This document shows, piece by piece, positions 44,387 through 52,393 of a stretch of 64,000 nt of DNA (position 1 is its first letter; each line of letters begins with the position of its first letter). Origin of the DNA: Akkermansia sp. (GTDB lineage: Bacteria; Verrucomicrobiota; Verrucomicrobiia; Verrucomicrobiales; Akkermansiaceae); NCBI GenBank assembly GCA_017517805.1, contig JAFWYD010000081.1, positions 1 through 64,000 of the forward strand. The letters run 5' to 3'. The position numbers and the translations under genes were made by a program. Below the pieces are notes generated by a model. It was given only the letters and a program-made list of their open reading frames with translations, was not told the origin of the DNA and made no database searches.

Positions 44387-44415
44387 CTTATACACCCATT
44401 TGCCCGTTTTTTCAA
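44387..44415 (-). promoter_or_regulatory. gltX promoter, predicted leaderless
   Basis: On the minus strand, -35 TTGAAA (44410-44415), 17 bp, -10 TATAAG (44387-44392), 6 nt before the ATG. Confidence 0.65.
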
Positions 44416-44508
44416 GCCCAATCGACCACAATGACGGTGAAATGCGTCAAATAAACTGAGCGCAAACTGGTGGCGCGATATTCTGCCGTCTTGGTCATCA
44501 TCAGAAAT

Positions 44509-44537
44509 GCCGCCTTTACCATATAGCAAGGCGGCAC
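44509..44537 (-). terminator. Terminator after the DUF6567-like lipoprotein gene
   Basis: A 9-bp stem TGCCGCCTT/AAGGCGGCA with an 11-nt loop is followed on the minus strand by TTTCT. The T-run is short. Confidence 0.5.
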
Positions 44538-44566
44538 TTCTGGTGTTGATTCCTACACGAGGAAAA

Positions 44567-44989
44567 TTACGGGCGGGTGCGGTCGAATTCAATCAGGTCA
44601 GCCTTGACCGTAATTTTCGGGAAGGCGAAGAGGACGCAGTTCAACCCGCTGACTTCGGTGCGCATGTTGATAAATGCTGTTGCGCGGCCACGCTGAATGC
44701 CGGCATTCTGGTAGAGTTCGTCAATGGCGGCAGATTCGGAGGCCGCCTTGATGGGAATACCACCCAGAGGCCCGCCATTGAGGGCGCTGCGCACATCGTA
44801 GCCACTTGCGGGGATAAGTGTTGCTACATGCAGACCGACGGAGCTACCAGTAATCTGGGTGGCGACCACCTGGTAATTGCCTTCTGTCAGCTGGATTTCA
44901 GGCTGAGCCAGGGATTGATGAATATTACTAGTAGTGCAGCTGACGAGTGCCAGCGACGATGCAGCCAGAGCTATGATTAGTTTTTTCAT
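44567..44989 (-). CDS. Lipoprotein, DUF6567-like
   Basis: The protein (140 aa) has a clear lipoprotein signal (MKKLIIALAASSLALVSC, Cys18). The mature part, with LTEGNYQVVATQITGSSVG and a C-terminal FAFPKITVKADLIEF, resembles the small DUF6567-type lipoproteins, but this match is by eye. The function is unknown. It lies 58 bases downstream of the IdeS-like peptidase on the same strand, so a shared transcript is possible. The start at 44989 gives the signal sequence; the longer frame overlaps the upstream gene. Confidence 0.65.
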   Translation of the reverse strand: MKKLIIALAASSLALVSCTTSNIHQSLAQPEIQLTEGNYQVVATQITGSSVGLHVATLIPASGYDVRSALNGGPLGGIPIKAASESAAIDELYQNAGIQRGRATAFINMRTEVSGLNCVLFAFPKITVKADLIEFDRTRP

Positions 44990-45047
44990 GGTTGTTTTTG
45001 TGTTGGAAGAGAGATGCTTATGGTGTCTTCGAGGCAGCAGAATCTGC

Positions 45048-45995
45048 TCATTGTTTTCTGCGGCATCGTGAGCAGAGGAGCACGAACGCACTTAAGGTCA
45101 ATATCGTGGTCGTGGGTTCGGGAACCCGCTCCAGCGCCCAAGTATCGCTTTCGGCTGTGTTGATACCGTATGCCCCGACGATGTATACATTGCCATAAAC
45201 GTTGTTGTCGCTGTAATCAATAAGGCGTACGTACGTATTACTCCCAATCTCGATGAGATCTGTCTGGATTTCACGAATACCTTTGGTATAGTCATCCGAA
45301 TCAGTAATCCAGATGCTGCTGATAGTGTTGCCTTCATACTCTACCCCCCAGAGGGTGATGGCATGCGCGAGTCGCTTATTCGTGTCCATGATGCCCAATC
45401 CTATGGGCGCGCTGACAAGTTCTTCGATAAGTGTGGTTGAAAAAACGTCCTCTGGTCCATCCGCGTACCAGAGGAAGTCCCGGATATGGGCAGCCTCAGG
45501 ACCGAGAGTGGAGGTGTTCCCGTAGGTATCAGGAATCACATCCCAGTAGTATCCTGCAAATGAACCCGAGTATTCGGGAATCGGGTTGTTGTTTGTTCCT
45601 GAATTGAAGGCAGCCCGGTCGTTGGATTTATCGGAATCCCTGAGCGTGGAACCACTATAGTCTCCGGCAAGCCACCACTGGATACCATAAAGCTGGTTAC
45701 CGGTGAGGTCCTTGGTACAAGCCTCCTTGAAGCGAGTCCAGATGGCTTCTCCGGTCGGGATGGTGGATGCTGTGATATAGAGGCTCTGCCAATAGTCGAT
45801 GATGCAACTGGCCGATGCAGCCCAGCAGAGATTGTTGTCCCCGTCGTTCGAAGCTCTGCCTTTATCAAAATCAGACCAGCCGCTGGAAACGCTCACGCCA
45901 TCCACCCAGCTGGTAGAAGATGCCTGAGATTCGGCCGGTGCGCAGAGCAGCATGGCCGCCGCTGCCAGAAGAGTGGAACATCCCCCGCGTTTCAT
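45048..45995 (-). CDS. IdeS/Mac-like (peptidase C66 family) cysteine peptidase with PEP-CTERM anchor
   Basis: The protein (315 aa) has a signal peptide, a peptidase domain and a PEP-CTERM end (VPEPTTTILTLSAFVLLCSR then CRRKQ). The peptidase part matches the streptococcal IgG-cleaving enzyme IdeS around all active-site residues: Lys45 in SGWSDFDKG, Cys57 in GDNNLCWAASA, His211 in AHAITLWGVEYEGN and Asp232/234 in WITDSDD. IdeS cuts IgG in the hinge; the substrate here is unknown. The PEP-CTERM motif implies sorting by an exosortase and placement at the surface or in exopolymer. A promoter ends 9 nt before the ATG at 45995. This is the only PEP-CTERM protein in the window. Confidence 0.85.
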   Translation of the reverse strand: MKRGGCSTLLAAAAMLLCAPAESQASSTSWVDGVSVSSGWSDFDKGRASNDGDNNLCWAASASCIIDYWQSLYITASTIPTGEAIWTRFKEACTKDLTGNQLYGIQWWLAGDYSGSTLRDSDKSNDRAAFNSGTNNNPIPEYSGSFAGYYWDVIPDTYGNTSTLGPEAAHIRDFLWYADGPEDVFSTTLIEELVSAPIGLGIMDTNKRLAHAITLWGVEYEGNTISSIWITDSDDYTKGIREIQTDLIEIGSNTYVRLIDYSDNNVYGNVYIVGAYGINTAESDTWALERVPEPTTTILTLSAFVLLCSRCRRKQ

Positions 45996-46004
45996 ACGCA
46001 GGAC

Positions 46005-46033
46005 ACTATACCGCGTATGAATCCGCATTGCAA
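46005..46033 (-). promoter_or_regulatory. Promoter of the IdeS-like gene, predicted leaderless
   Basis: On the minus strand, -35 TTGCAA (46028-46033), 17 bp, -10 TATAGT (46005-46010), 9 nt before the ATG. Confidence 0.55.
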
Positions 46034-46075
46034 GCAGGATTCATTACAAAATAACAATTTGTTTACTCTTTTGCC

Positions 46076-47815
46076 TTATTTGGTCACATCTATCTGGTGG
46101 CAGCCTTTCTTGATGAGGAACGGTGCACCCTCGCCAATCTGGGGATAGATATCGTGGTACTCTACGTGGTTATCCTTGAATTCTACCTTTTCTGCCGATG
46201 TAGCCGAGAGCAGTGGTACCCGGTGGGTGATAAACTTGTTTGCAACGATGGAAATATTGCGATGGTAGGCTTCCTTTTGTAAATCGATTTTCCTTACCTC
46301 GGGGCAGATGGCGATGAGGGCATCGGTGAACTGATAGAGGCCGGTAAGCCCGTGGCGGAAGGTGTTGCCGGTGATGATGACATCGCGGCAGGCTCCGCTT
46401 TCATACCAGCCTTGGGCATCTCCCGCCAGCAGGATGGCAGAGCCGTGGGTGTGGTCAAAGTGGTTATCATAAACCCGCACGGGACGCGGTGTTGTAAAAA
46501 GTGCTCCTCGGGCGCGGTTGTGGCGCACGGTGTTGTGGTGGAAGCTCACGCTGGGGTGCCAGTCGGCGTTTTCCACAGCATCGCCTGCTCCGATTCCCTC
46601 AGGCAGTTCTCCTTCCAGAGTGACGCGAATATGGCGCGGGTCCAGTACTTCGACTGCGGCTACCTTGCACAGCCGGGGATTCAGTTCCAGGGTAGGACCG
46701 TGGATGAATTGGAGCTGCTCGCCTGGTTGCATGACCTCGAAGCCGTATGCCTGACCGTGCATGTAGCGGGCAATGAAGGTGCCTGGCTTCTCTACCTTCA
46801 GAATCCCGAGGCAGGTGGCGTGTACGTTGATGGCATCATCCATCATCGCTTCGTAGGTAGCGCCGCTCACATCGATATGCCCGCGGCAGTTCGAGAAGTG
46901 GGTTGCATCTGCTGCGGTGGTGTGCATGCGCCCCCTGGCGCGGATGCAGCCGCCGCCGCGGATGGTGATATTCTCGCTTCGCTGGGCAATCAGGGCCATA
47001 CCCTGGCTGTCGTGAAAGACGACATTGTGGAGCTCTGTGTCCTTCGCCCGGTAGAGGAGCATGCCGGGGTGTGGGCGGTAATAACTGCGCAAAACCAGTG
47101 TCTGCCCGGGGGTGAGCCCTTTCTTCCTTGCATCGGTAGCAAAGCGGACCCGGTTGCCGGGCAGGGACTCGGCAGCAGAAGGCCACGCCATGTCGCCGTA
47201 TCTGCCGGTGGGTACCATGCGGCCGTCAGCTTCAAAGGCAAGTGCACATTGAACCCTGTCGCGACGCCCGTTGTTGGTGAGCAGGAAGAGTCCGTTTTCA
47301 ACCGCATACCTGCTGGCCGGGCTCATCTCCAGCGTGGTGTAGCCTCCGCTGATTTCGGTGATGCGACCTTCGGAGGAGAAGGGTTCGGCATAGTCGATGC
47401 TCAGGTCGCGGAGGGTGACGCTTTCCGAATCCATCAGTACGATGGGCAGCATCTTGCCATGAAAGATGAATCTGGCACCGTTGCCGCACACTTCCAGCTG
47501 CTTCATCTTCACCAAGGGCAGCGCGACCGGGTGGATGCGCTGCTGGTCGTGGTTGGAAATATAGAGATGCATCGGCAAAGCGCTTTCTGCTCTGAAGTGG
47601 TATTCCCCAGCAGCAAATACGATGCGGCAAGGTGCATCACTTTCCCTTGCTGCTTTGAGTAGATTCAAAACGGCTTCCCCGTTATCTTGCGATTCCGGAG
47701 TCACTCCGAACTCTGCGGCGTGCAGGATTCGAGTTTCTGATACAGCAAATGCAGCAGCAGAGCACACCACGGCCACGGGAACAGCCAAGGCTTGCAGAAA
47801 GCGCGATGGATTCAT
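46076..47815 (-). CDS. Secreted right-handed beta-helix glycosidase, GH110-like alpha-1,3-galactosidase
   Basis: The protein (579 aa) has a signal peptide to about residue 24 and a long right-handed beta-helix. Segments typical of GH110 (removal of alpha-1,3-galactose, as in blood-group B and linear alpha-Gal structures) are ATHFSNCRGHIDVSGATYEA, MMDDAINVHATCLGI, RGALFTTPRPVRVYDN and GSAILLAGDAQGWYESGACR. The two acidic residues in MMDD are good candidates for catalysis. Its ATG overlaps the stop of the Rrf2-type regulator gene (ATGA at 47812-47815), so it should be controlled with that regulator. It complements the GH20 enzymes in glycan degradation. Confidence 0.83.
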   Translation of the reverse strand: MNPSRFLQALAVPVAVVCSAAAFAVSETRILHAAEFGVTPESQDNGEAVLNLLKAARESDAPCRIVFAAGEYHFRAESALPMHLYISNHDQQRIHPVALPLVKMKQLEVCGNGARFIFHGKMLPIVLMDSESVTLRDLSIDYAEPFSSEGRITEISGGYTTLEMSPASRYAVENGLFLLTNNGRRDRVQCALAFEADGRMVPTGRYGDMAWPSAAESLPGNRVRFATDARKKGLTPGQTLVLRSYYRPHPGMLLYRAKDTELHNVVFHDSQGMALIAQRSENITIRGGGCIRARGRMHTTAADATHFSNCRGHIDVSGATYEAMMDDAINVHATCLGILKVEKPGTFIARYMHGQAYGFEVMQPGEQLQFIHGPTLELNPRLCKVAAVEVLDPRHIRVTLEGELPEGIGAGDAVENADWHPSVSFHHNTVRHNRARGALFTTPRPVRVYDNHFDHTHGSAILLAGDAQGWYESGACRDVIITGNTFRHGLTGLYQFTDALIAICPEVRKIDLQKEAYHRNISIVANKFITHRVPLLSATSAEKVEFKDNHVEYHDIYPQIGEGAPFLIKKGCHQIDVTK

Positions 47816-48234
47816 AAACAGGAAGTGCCGTTGCCATCTACCAAGGTCTGAAGAGAAATACCACTAAGATAATCCTCTATCACTTGGTGAAGCCCCGTCC
47901 AGACCGGGATGGTCAGGCATGTGTCTTTCACCGGGCATTCATTCTCCTCCATAGAGAGGCAATGCACGGGCGCGAGTCCTCCTTCTGCGGTGCAAAGAAT
48001 TTCGTACAGGTGATAATGGGACGGCTTCCTGGTCAGCTGGTATCCACCTGCTTTACCGCGAAGACTCTGCACCAGGTTGTCGCGCAGCAGGAGAGCCATG
48101 ATGCTTTCCATATACTTCGGGGTGATTTTCTGACGCTCCGAAATTTCCCGCAGTGCCACCGGACCATCTTCCCGGTGCTGTGCAAGATCCACCATTATGC
48201 GCAGGGCATAGCGCCCCTTTGTTGAGATTCTCAT
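47812..48234 (-). CDS. Rrf2-family transcriptional regulator
   Basis: The protein (140 aa) begins MRISTKGRYALRIMVDLAQH, the standard Rrf2 winged-helix start, with recognition-helix region ISERQKITPKYMESIMALL and wing LRGKAGGYQLTR. Three cysteines (HCLSMEENECPVKDTC) are spaced as in IscR and NsrR and may hold an Fe-S cluster or sense redox. ATG codons at 48234 and 48237 and a GTG at 48243 are possible starts; the family supports 48234, while promoter spacing favours the GTG. The stop is coupled to the GH110 gene. An 11-bp perfect inverted repeat covers the promoter. Confidence 0.88.
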   Translation of the reverse strand: MRISTKGRYALRIMVDLAQHREDGPVALREISERQKITPKYMESIMALLLRDNLVQSLRGKAGGYQLTRKPSHYHLYEILCTAEGGLAPVHCLSMEENECPVKDTCLTIPVWTGLHQVIEDYLSGISLQTLVDGNGTSCL

Positions 48235-48237
48235 CAT

Positions 48238-48270
48238 AGGCACGGGTATTCTATAAGACTACCCGTGCCT
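48238..48270 (-). promoter_or_regulatory. Perfect inverted repeat over the rrf2 promoter (candidate operator)
   Basis: AGGCACGGGTA (48238-48248) and TACCCGTGCCT (48260-48270) are separated by 11 nt. The left arm follows the -10 and the right arm fills the -35/-10 spacer. Without a T-run it is a better operator than terminator, but it could also form the end of the dnaA transcript. Confidence 0.55.
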
Positions 48271-48277
48271 GTGTCAA
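48250..48277 (-). promoter_or_regulatory. rrf2-GH110 promoter
   Basis: On the minus strand, consensus -35 TTGACA (48272-48277), 16 bp, -10 TATAGA (48250-48255). The predicted start of transcription falls near the GTG at 48243 or shortly before the ATG at 48234. Confidence 0.65.
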
Positions 48278-48312
48278 GTGTTAAATTATACTTTTCCTAT
48301 GGGAAAAGGAAA

Positions 48313-49719
48313 TCAACAAGCCAAAGCCTCAGAAACGCGTTCCAGGATATCGCGGAGAGAGGGATCGCTGTGGAGCTTTTCCTCAATGGTACGCATGGCA
48401 TGCAGCACGGTGCCATGGTCGCGGCCTCCGAATGCAGCACCGATATCCTGAAGCGAGCAGGCGGTGTGCTGACGAGCCAGATACATGGCAATCTGCCGGG
48501 GATGTGCGATAGCGGCTGTGCGGCGGCGACCGTTGATATCATCCACGCGAATCCCGAATTCGCTGGCCACGCTCTTCTGGATATCCGCAATGGAGATACC
48601 CGTAGAGCTGCGCTTGTTCATGAGGTCTGCCAGATTTTCGCGCAGGAAGGCGATAGAAGGGCAGCTATTGCTGAAGGAGGCGATGGTGCTGGTGCGGATG
48701 AGGGCTCCCTCCAGAGCGCGGACGGACTGGGTGATGTTGCGCGCAAGGAATTGGATCACCTCTTCGCTGAGCAGGTTCTGCTTCCATTTGAGCATTTTCT
48801 GGCGCAGAATGGCCATACGCATTTCATAGCAGGGAGCGGTAAGCTCAACAGTCATTCCCTGCGAGAAACGCGTTTTCAGGCGGTCATCCATGTTGGTTAT
48901 CTGATTGGCCGGGCAATCTGCCGAAAGCACAATCTGTTTGCCGGATTCGAACAGAGCATTGAATGTATGGAAGAATTCCTCCTGAGTCTTATCTGCCCGG
49001 GCCATGAACTGCACATCGTCGATGAGCAGCACGTCCACCTTGCGGTACTTTCTGCGGAACACCTCCAGTGCATCGCCACGCTTGCGGATGGCTTCAATAT
49101 AGGCATTCGTGAATTGTTCGCTGGTGACGTAGAGTACCTGCACGTTGTCACGACGGCTCCGCAGAGCGTTGCCGATGGCGTGCAGCAGATGCGTCTTGCC
49201 CAGGCCTGAATTGCCATATACGAACAACGGATTGTACAGTCGGACCTCGGAGTTCACCAGAGCCTGCGCCGCAGCGTAGGCAAAGTGGTTGCTCGAGCCC
49301 ACCACGTAGTTGTCAAATGTGTAATCCGCATTCAGATTGCTCTGCACCCTGATGCAGCGGGAAATCCGGTTGCGGCGGGGCGAAGCCTGCACTGTTTCCG
49401 GTTTTACCATTGCTGCGGGGCAGGGGGCGGGTGCAGGGCTTTCCTGCTGCTTTGTTGCCCCTGCTTCCACGAACTCAAGCGTGCGCGGAGTTTTCAACAC
49501 ATGCGCTGCTGCGTTCTCTATATACTCGCTGTAATTGAGCTCAAGCCATGCCAGCATGAGCCCCTCGGGATACTCGATTATAAGTCTGGTGCCGGTGTCT
49601 TCCACCAGGCGAAGCCCGGAGATGAAATCGATGGCATACCCGTCCGCCTGCCCATAGGTGCGCAGAGCATCCATAATCTGCGCCCAGAGAGCTTCACTCG
49701 CCTTTTTCTCCTTTTCCAT
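48313..49719 (-). CDS. dnaA: Chromosomal replication initiator DnaA
   Basis: DnaA (468 aa) has the four-domain layout: an N-terminal interaction domain, a Pro/Ala linker, the AAA+ domain with Walker A (VYGNSGLGKTHLL, near residue 171) and Walker B (VDVLLIDDVQF), and a C-terminal DNA-binding domain with the signature region HPRQIAMYLAR, IGAAFGGRDHGTVLHA. The ATG at 49719 is preferred; a longer frame adds an Arg-rich stretch of low plausibility. The gene stands alone, with AT-rich sequence upstream. Confidence 0.96.
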   Translation of the reverse strand: MEKEKKASEALWAQIMDALRTYGQADGYAIDFISGLRLVEDTGTRLIIEYPEGLMLAWLELNYSEYIENAAAHVLKTPRTLEFVEAGATKQQESPAPAPCPAAMVKPETVQASPRRNRISRCIRVQSNLNADYTFDNYVVGSSNHFAYAAAQALVNSEVRLYNPLFVYGNSGLGKTHLLHAIGNALRSRRDNVQVLYVTSEQFTNAYIEAIRKRGDALEVFRRKYRKVDVLLIDDVQFMARADKTQEEFFHTFNALFESGKQIVLSADCPANQITNMDDRLKTRFSQGMTVELTAPCYEMRMAILRQKMLKWKQNLLSEEVIQFLARNITQSVRALEGALIRTSTIASFSNSCPSIAFLRENLADLMNKRSSTGISIADIQKSVASEFGIRVDDINGRRRTAAIAHPRQIAMYLARQHTACSLQDIGAAFGGRDHGTVLHAMRTIEEKLHSDPSLRDILERVSEALAC

Positions 49720-50098
49720 CGTTTTCCGTTCCGTCTCGTTTCGTAGGTTTCTTCGTCGTTGTTGCCCTCCCTCCCGGAGAGGTGCGGGGTGCAATATGCC
49801 ACGACTCACCATTCAGAAAAAGTTTTTTTTCGTAACCCGGTTGCACTTTTCACCCGGAAAGCGGTGTTCCATGCGCGTTCCACAGTAAAATTTTTTTTTA
49901 CTTACAGAGATGTAGTTTTGTTTAGTTTTCTTGATATTTTTGTAAGAGGTTTCAGAATGCTGCGTCACTGACGTAGAACACAGGTGTCTAAATATCGCAA
50001 TGTGCTTATAATGAATATACTGAAGTATTATTAAAATGATTCAGAAAGATAAAAATAAGCTAACGAAACCATGTCTTTAATGGTTAGAATCAAGGCTT
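49720..50098. other. 379-bp gene-free AT-rich region upstream of dnaA
   Basis: This region separates dnaA from thiL. It has long A/T tracts (around 49826-49840 and 49887-49900) and an AT-rich right half (49900-50098). It is a natural candidate for origin sequences or dnaA autoregulation, but I found no 9-mer matching the canonical DnaA box: GTTCCACA at 49877-49884 keeps only the core and TGTGCTTAT at 50001-50009 has two mismatches. A small stem AACCAT/ATGGTT (50067-50085) followed by T-rich sequence on the minus strand may end the thiL transcript. Short open frames here look spurious. Confidence 0.45.
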
Positions 50099-50983
50099 TT
50101 AGGCAGAAAAATGCTGCCAGCCGGAGGGGAGATTTGAGGTAGTTGAAGGGGTCAATTTTCCTATTTTGACGACAGTCTCTGCAAAGGGTGAATTTGCAAG
50201 TCTTTCCACCATGCCTGGAGGCAGAGCAATGAGCAATTCGTAGTCTTCGCCGTGTGAAACAGCATCGGAGGTAGAAAAACCAGGGCGGCATGGGAGGGCT
50301 GCTTCATCGATTTCAAAACCACACCGACTAGCCTTCGCCAGACGCGGCAGATCGGTGCCGAGGCCATCGGAGAGATCCATCATCGCAGAAGGTCGGATAC
50401 CGGCCTTGAGGAGGCCTCTGGCGAGCTCAACGCGGGGTTCGAAGTCAAGATGCCACCCTGTGGGGAAAGAACCGCCCAGGAGGCCGGAAACGAAGAGAGT
50501 ATCGCCGGGAGTGCCTCCGGAACGCAGGATGGCCATACCATGCTCCACTTTGCCGACAAGAGCCACATTGATGACGAGGCCATCGTATGGCAGGCCGGAA
50601 GTCTCGCCACCCGCTATGGAAATCGAGAACTGGTCTGCAAGGGTGCGCATGCCTTGGTAAATGCCTTCCAGAAGGCTTACAGGGCGAGAGGGGTGGCAGA
50701 GGATGGTGATGAGTGCATGCTCGGGTATGCCGCCCATGGCGGCGATGTCAGACACAGCACGAGCCAGGGCCTTGCGCCCGATACGCTCAGGAGCTGTATC
50801 ACTAGTGAAATGGAGTCCCTCCACGACGACATCGGTTTTGAGGAGCGAATCCCAGGAGGCATCCCGCGCTACGACTGCGCAGTCATCCCCCGGCCCGGTC
50901 AAGAGCTCAGCATGGCCGGGTAAAAGGGGAAGAATGCGGTTGAGGACGGCGTTTTCACCAAGTTCAGCGAGAGTGGGGGTCAT
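50099..50983 (-). CDS. thiL: Thiamine-monophosphate kinase
   Basis: ThiL (294 aa) phosphorylates thiamine monophosphate to the cofactor thiamine diphosphate. Family landmarks: ELGENAVLNRI at the start, GPGDDCAVV (metal-binding Asp pair), KTDVVVEGLHF, ARAVSDIAAMGG, SIAGGETSG, MDLSDGLGTDLPRLA and SHGEDYELLIALP. The length is slightly below the usual 320. It is the last gene of the operon led by the GTPase module; its start overlaps the CPBP protease stop by 4 bases. No TPP riboswitch is present. Confidence 0.94.
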   Translation of the reverse strand: MTPTLAELGENAVLNRILPLLPGHAELLTGPGDDCAVVARDASWDSLLKTDVVVEGLHFTSDTAPERIGRKALARAVSDIAAMGGIPEHALITILCHPSRPVSLLEGIYQGMRTLADQFSISIAGGETSGLPYDGLVINVALVGKVEHGMAILRSGGTPGDTLFVSGLLGGSFPTGWHLDFEPRVELARGLLKAGIRPSAMMDLSDGLGTDLPRLAKASRCGFEIDEAALPCRPGFSTSDAVSHGEDYELLIALPPGMVERLANSPFAETVVKIGKLTPSTTSNLPSGWQHFSA

Positions 50984-51798
50984 ACAGGAATATATTCAGA
51001 CAGCAGAAGTATAGCGAGCACGGAGCAGGCATTGAAGGAGGTGTGAATGACCACAGGCAACCAGAGTGAACGGGCTTTTTCATAGGCCATGCACAACACG
51101 ATGCCGACGATGGTCAGCGGCAGGAGCTGCAACAGGGAGCCATGCACTGAGGCAAAAAGAAGGGACGATGCCAATGTGGCAATCCAGCGGCCGTTCCAGC
51201 GTTTCAGGATATTGTACACAAAGCCGCGGAAACAGCATTCTTCAGTTATTGGAGCCACGAAAACAGCCATGATAGCCATGAGTGCCTTCTCGGAGTTTTC
51301 GCCATGCAGCATGCGCTCCACCACATCCTGCACCGGTGGGCAGTCTGTCATCTCTGCAAGCCATTTGTTAAACTGCGATAATTCGAGTAGTGCTGAGAAA
51401 AACCAGATGGAAAAGAGCGAGAGAACCACCCAGCCGATTTTGCGCAAGAGCGAGGAAGCAGGTGTTTCGCGGCGTGGTAATGAGAAATAGACAATGAGAA
51501 AGGGTGCATAGAGCACCACCTGAATCAGGCAGGATAGTATCTGAGCAGAAAGGGAAGTCTCCAGTTCCGGTTCCATGACATTCTGGATGCTGGCCATGCT
51601 GAAGGTCAGGATAAAGAAGGCCGTGTATGAATAAGCAAAGGCATTGGGGAATGTGCTGCCCGGGAACAGGGGGATGGGTGGCAAAGCCCGGGTGTAGCGC
51701 TGCCAGAGAACGCCACCCAGGACAAGGCCGAAGCAGGCGGTGGTGCAGATCGCAATGATGGTGGTAACTAATTCTGTATGAAATGGAAGGTCTGGCAT
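50980..51798 (-). CDS. CPBP-family intramembrane metalloprotease (CAAX/bacteriocin-processing type)
   Basis: This polytopic membrane protein (272 aa, about 7-8 helices) carries the abortive-infection/CPBP motifs: TEECCFRGFVYNIL (EExxxR), FASVHGSL and VVIHTSFNACSV (catalytic His and Asn region). Such proteins are Rce1-like proteases in self-immunity to bacteriocins, prenyl-protein processing or unknown roles. It lies 19 bases downstream of the phosphopantetheinyl transferase and overlaps thiL. The substrate is unknown. Confidence 0.85.
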   Translation of the reverse strand: MPDLPFHTELVTTIIAICTTACFGLVLGGVLWQRYTRALPPIPLFPGSTFPNAFAYSYTAFFILTFSMASIQNVMEPELETSLSAQILSCLIQVVLYAPFLIVYFSLPRRETPASSLLRKIGWVVLSLFSIWFFSALLELSQFNKWLAEMTDCPPVQDVVERMLHGENSEKALMAIMAVFVAPITEECCFRGFVYNILKRWNGRWIATLASSLLFASVHGSLLQLLPLTIVGIVLCMAYEKARSLWLPVVIHTSFNACSVLAILLLSEYIPV

Positions 51799-51817
51799 GG
51801 TGTAAAAAAAGTTGGAT

Positions 51818-52390
51818 TCAGGTCCAGGCTACTGCTCCCTGGTAGCCGGGCATGGGGGTGAATAAACAGACGGCAGGAGCTTGCTCGAATAAGCAGTGGA
51901 TGCGACCGCGCTGGTAGGTGAAGGGGTAGTCGTGTGCGTGCCACATGGTGTCGCCGGCGCACTTGACAAGGGCTTCTGCTGCGCACCAGCACGCGTAAAA
52001 CTCCTCGCTTCGGCATCCTCGCTGCCGGAACAACTCCAGCTGCTCCGGCACCATGAAGCGCGCTGCAAGGGAGTCGAAATCCCGGGGTTTTATCCGCTCC
52101 ACATCCACCCCGATATCTGCATGGTGAAATGCGAGGCAGAGACAATCCCCGGAATGCGAGATATTGAAGTGCTGGTGAGAGCAACTCGGCTTACCGTGAG
52201 CTCCGTAGGTGAATACAATTTCATGGGCGGCGCAATGGCAGCGCCTGGCCAGTTCCTGGCGCAACACTCCGCGTATGCGGGCATAGTTCTCCCCCCGGGA
52301 ACGGGCCATCTCCAGTTCATCGTGGCTGAGACCTCCGGCGAAACGCTCCGCCGGAGGTAGTCCAGAAATCTGGTAAACGAGGTAATCCAT
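51818..52390 (-). CDS. 4'-phosphopantetheinyl transferase (Sfp type)
   Basis: The enzyme (190 aa) loads phosphopantetheine onto carrier proteins. Motifs are in the right order: GKPSCSHQHFNISHSGD, IGVDVERIKPRDF (metal-binding Asp and Glu) and FYACWCAAEALVK (the WxxKEAxxK motif with Ala-Glu in place of Lys-Glu). The half-length domain arrangement and size match Sfp-type rather than AcpS-type. No carrier protein or synthase gene is nearby, so its client is unclear. It is 3 bases downstream of the phosphodiesterase. Confidence 0.85.
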   Translation of the reverse strand: MDYLVYQISGLPPAERFAGGLSHDELEMARSRGENYARIRGVLRQELARRCHCAAHEIVFTYGAHGKPSCSHQHFNISHSGDCLCLAFHHADIGVDVERIKPRDFDSLAARFMVPEQLELFRQRGCRSEEFYACWCAAEALVKCAGDTMWHAHDYPFTYQRGRIHCLFEQAPAVCLFTPMPGYQGAVAWT

Positions 52391-52393
52391 GTG

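Noticed and set aside
49759..49971. 70-aa open frame in the dnaA upstream region
   Set aside because: It crosses homopolymer T tracts, has no promoter or ribosome site, and shows no recognisable pattern.
50984..51798. TPP riboswitch for thiL
   Set aside because: thiL overlaps the upstream protease gene by 4 bases and no THI-box-like sequence was seen.
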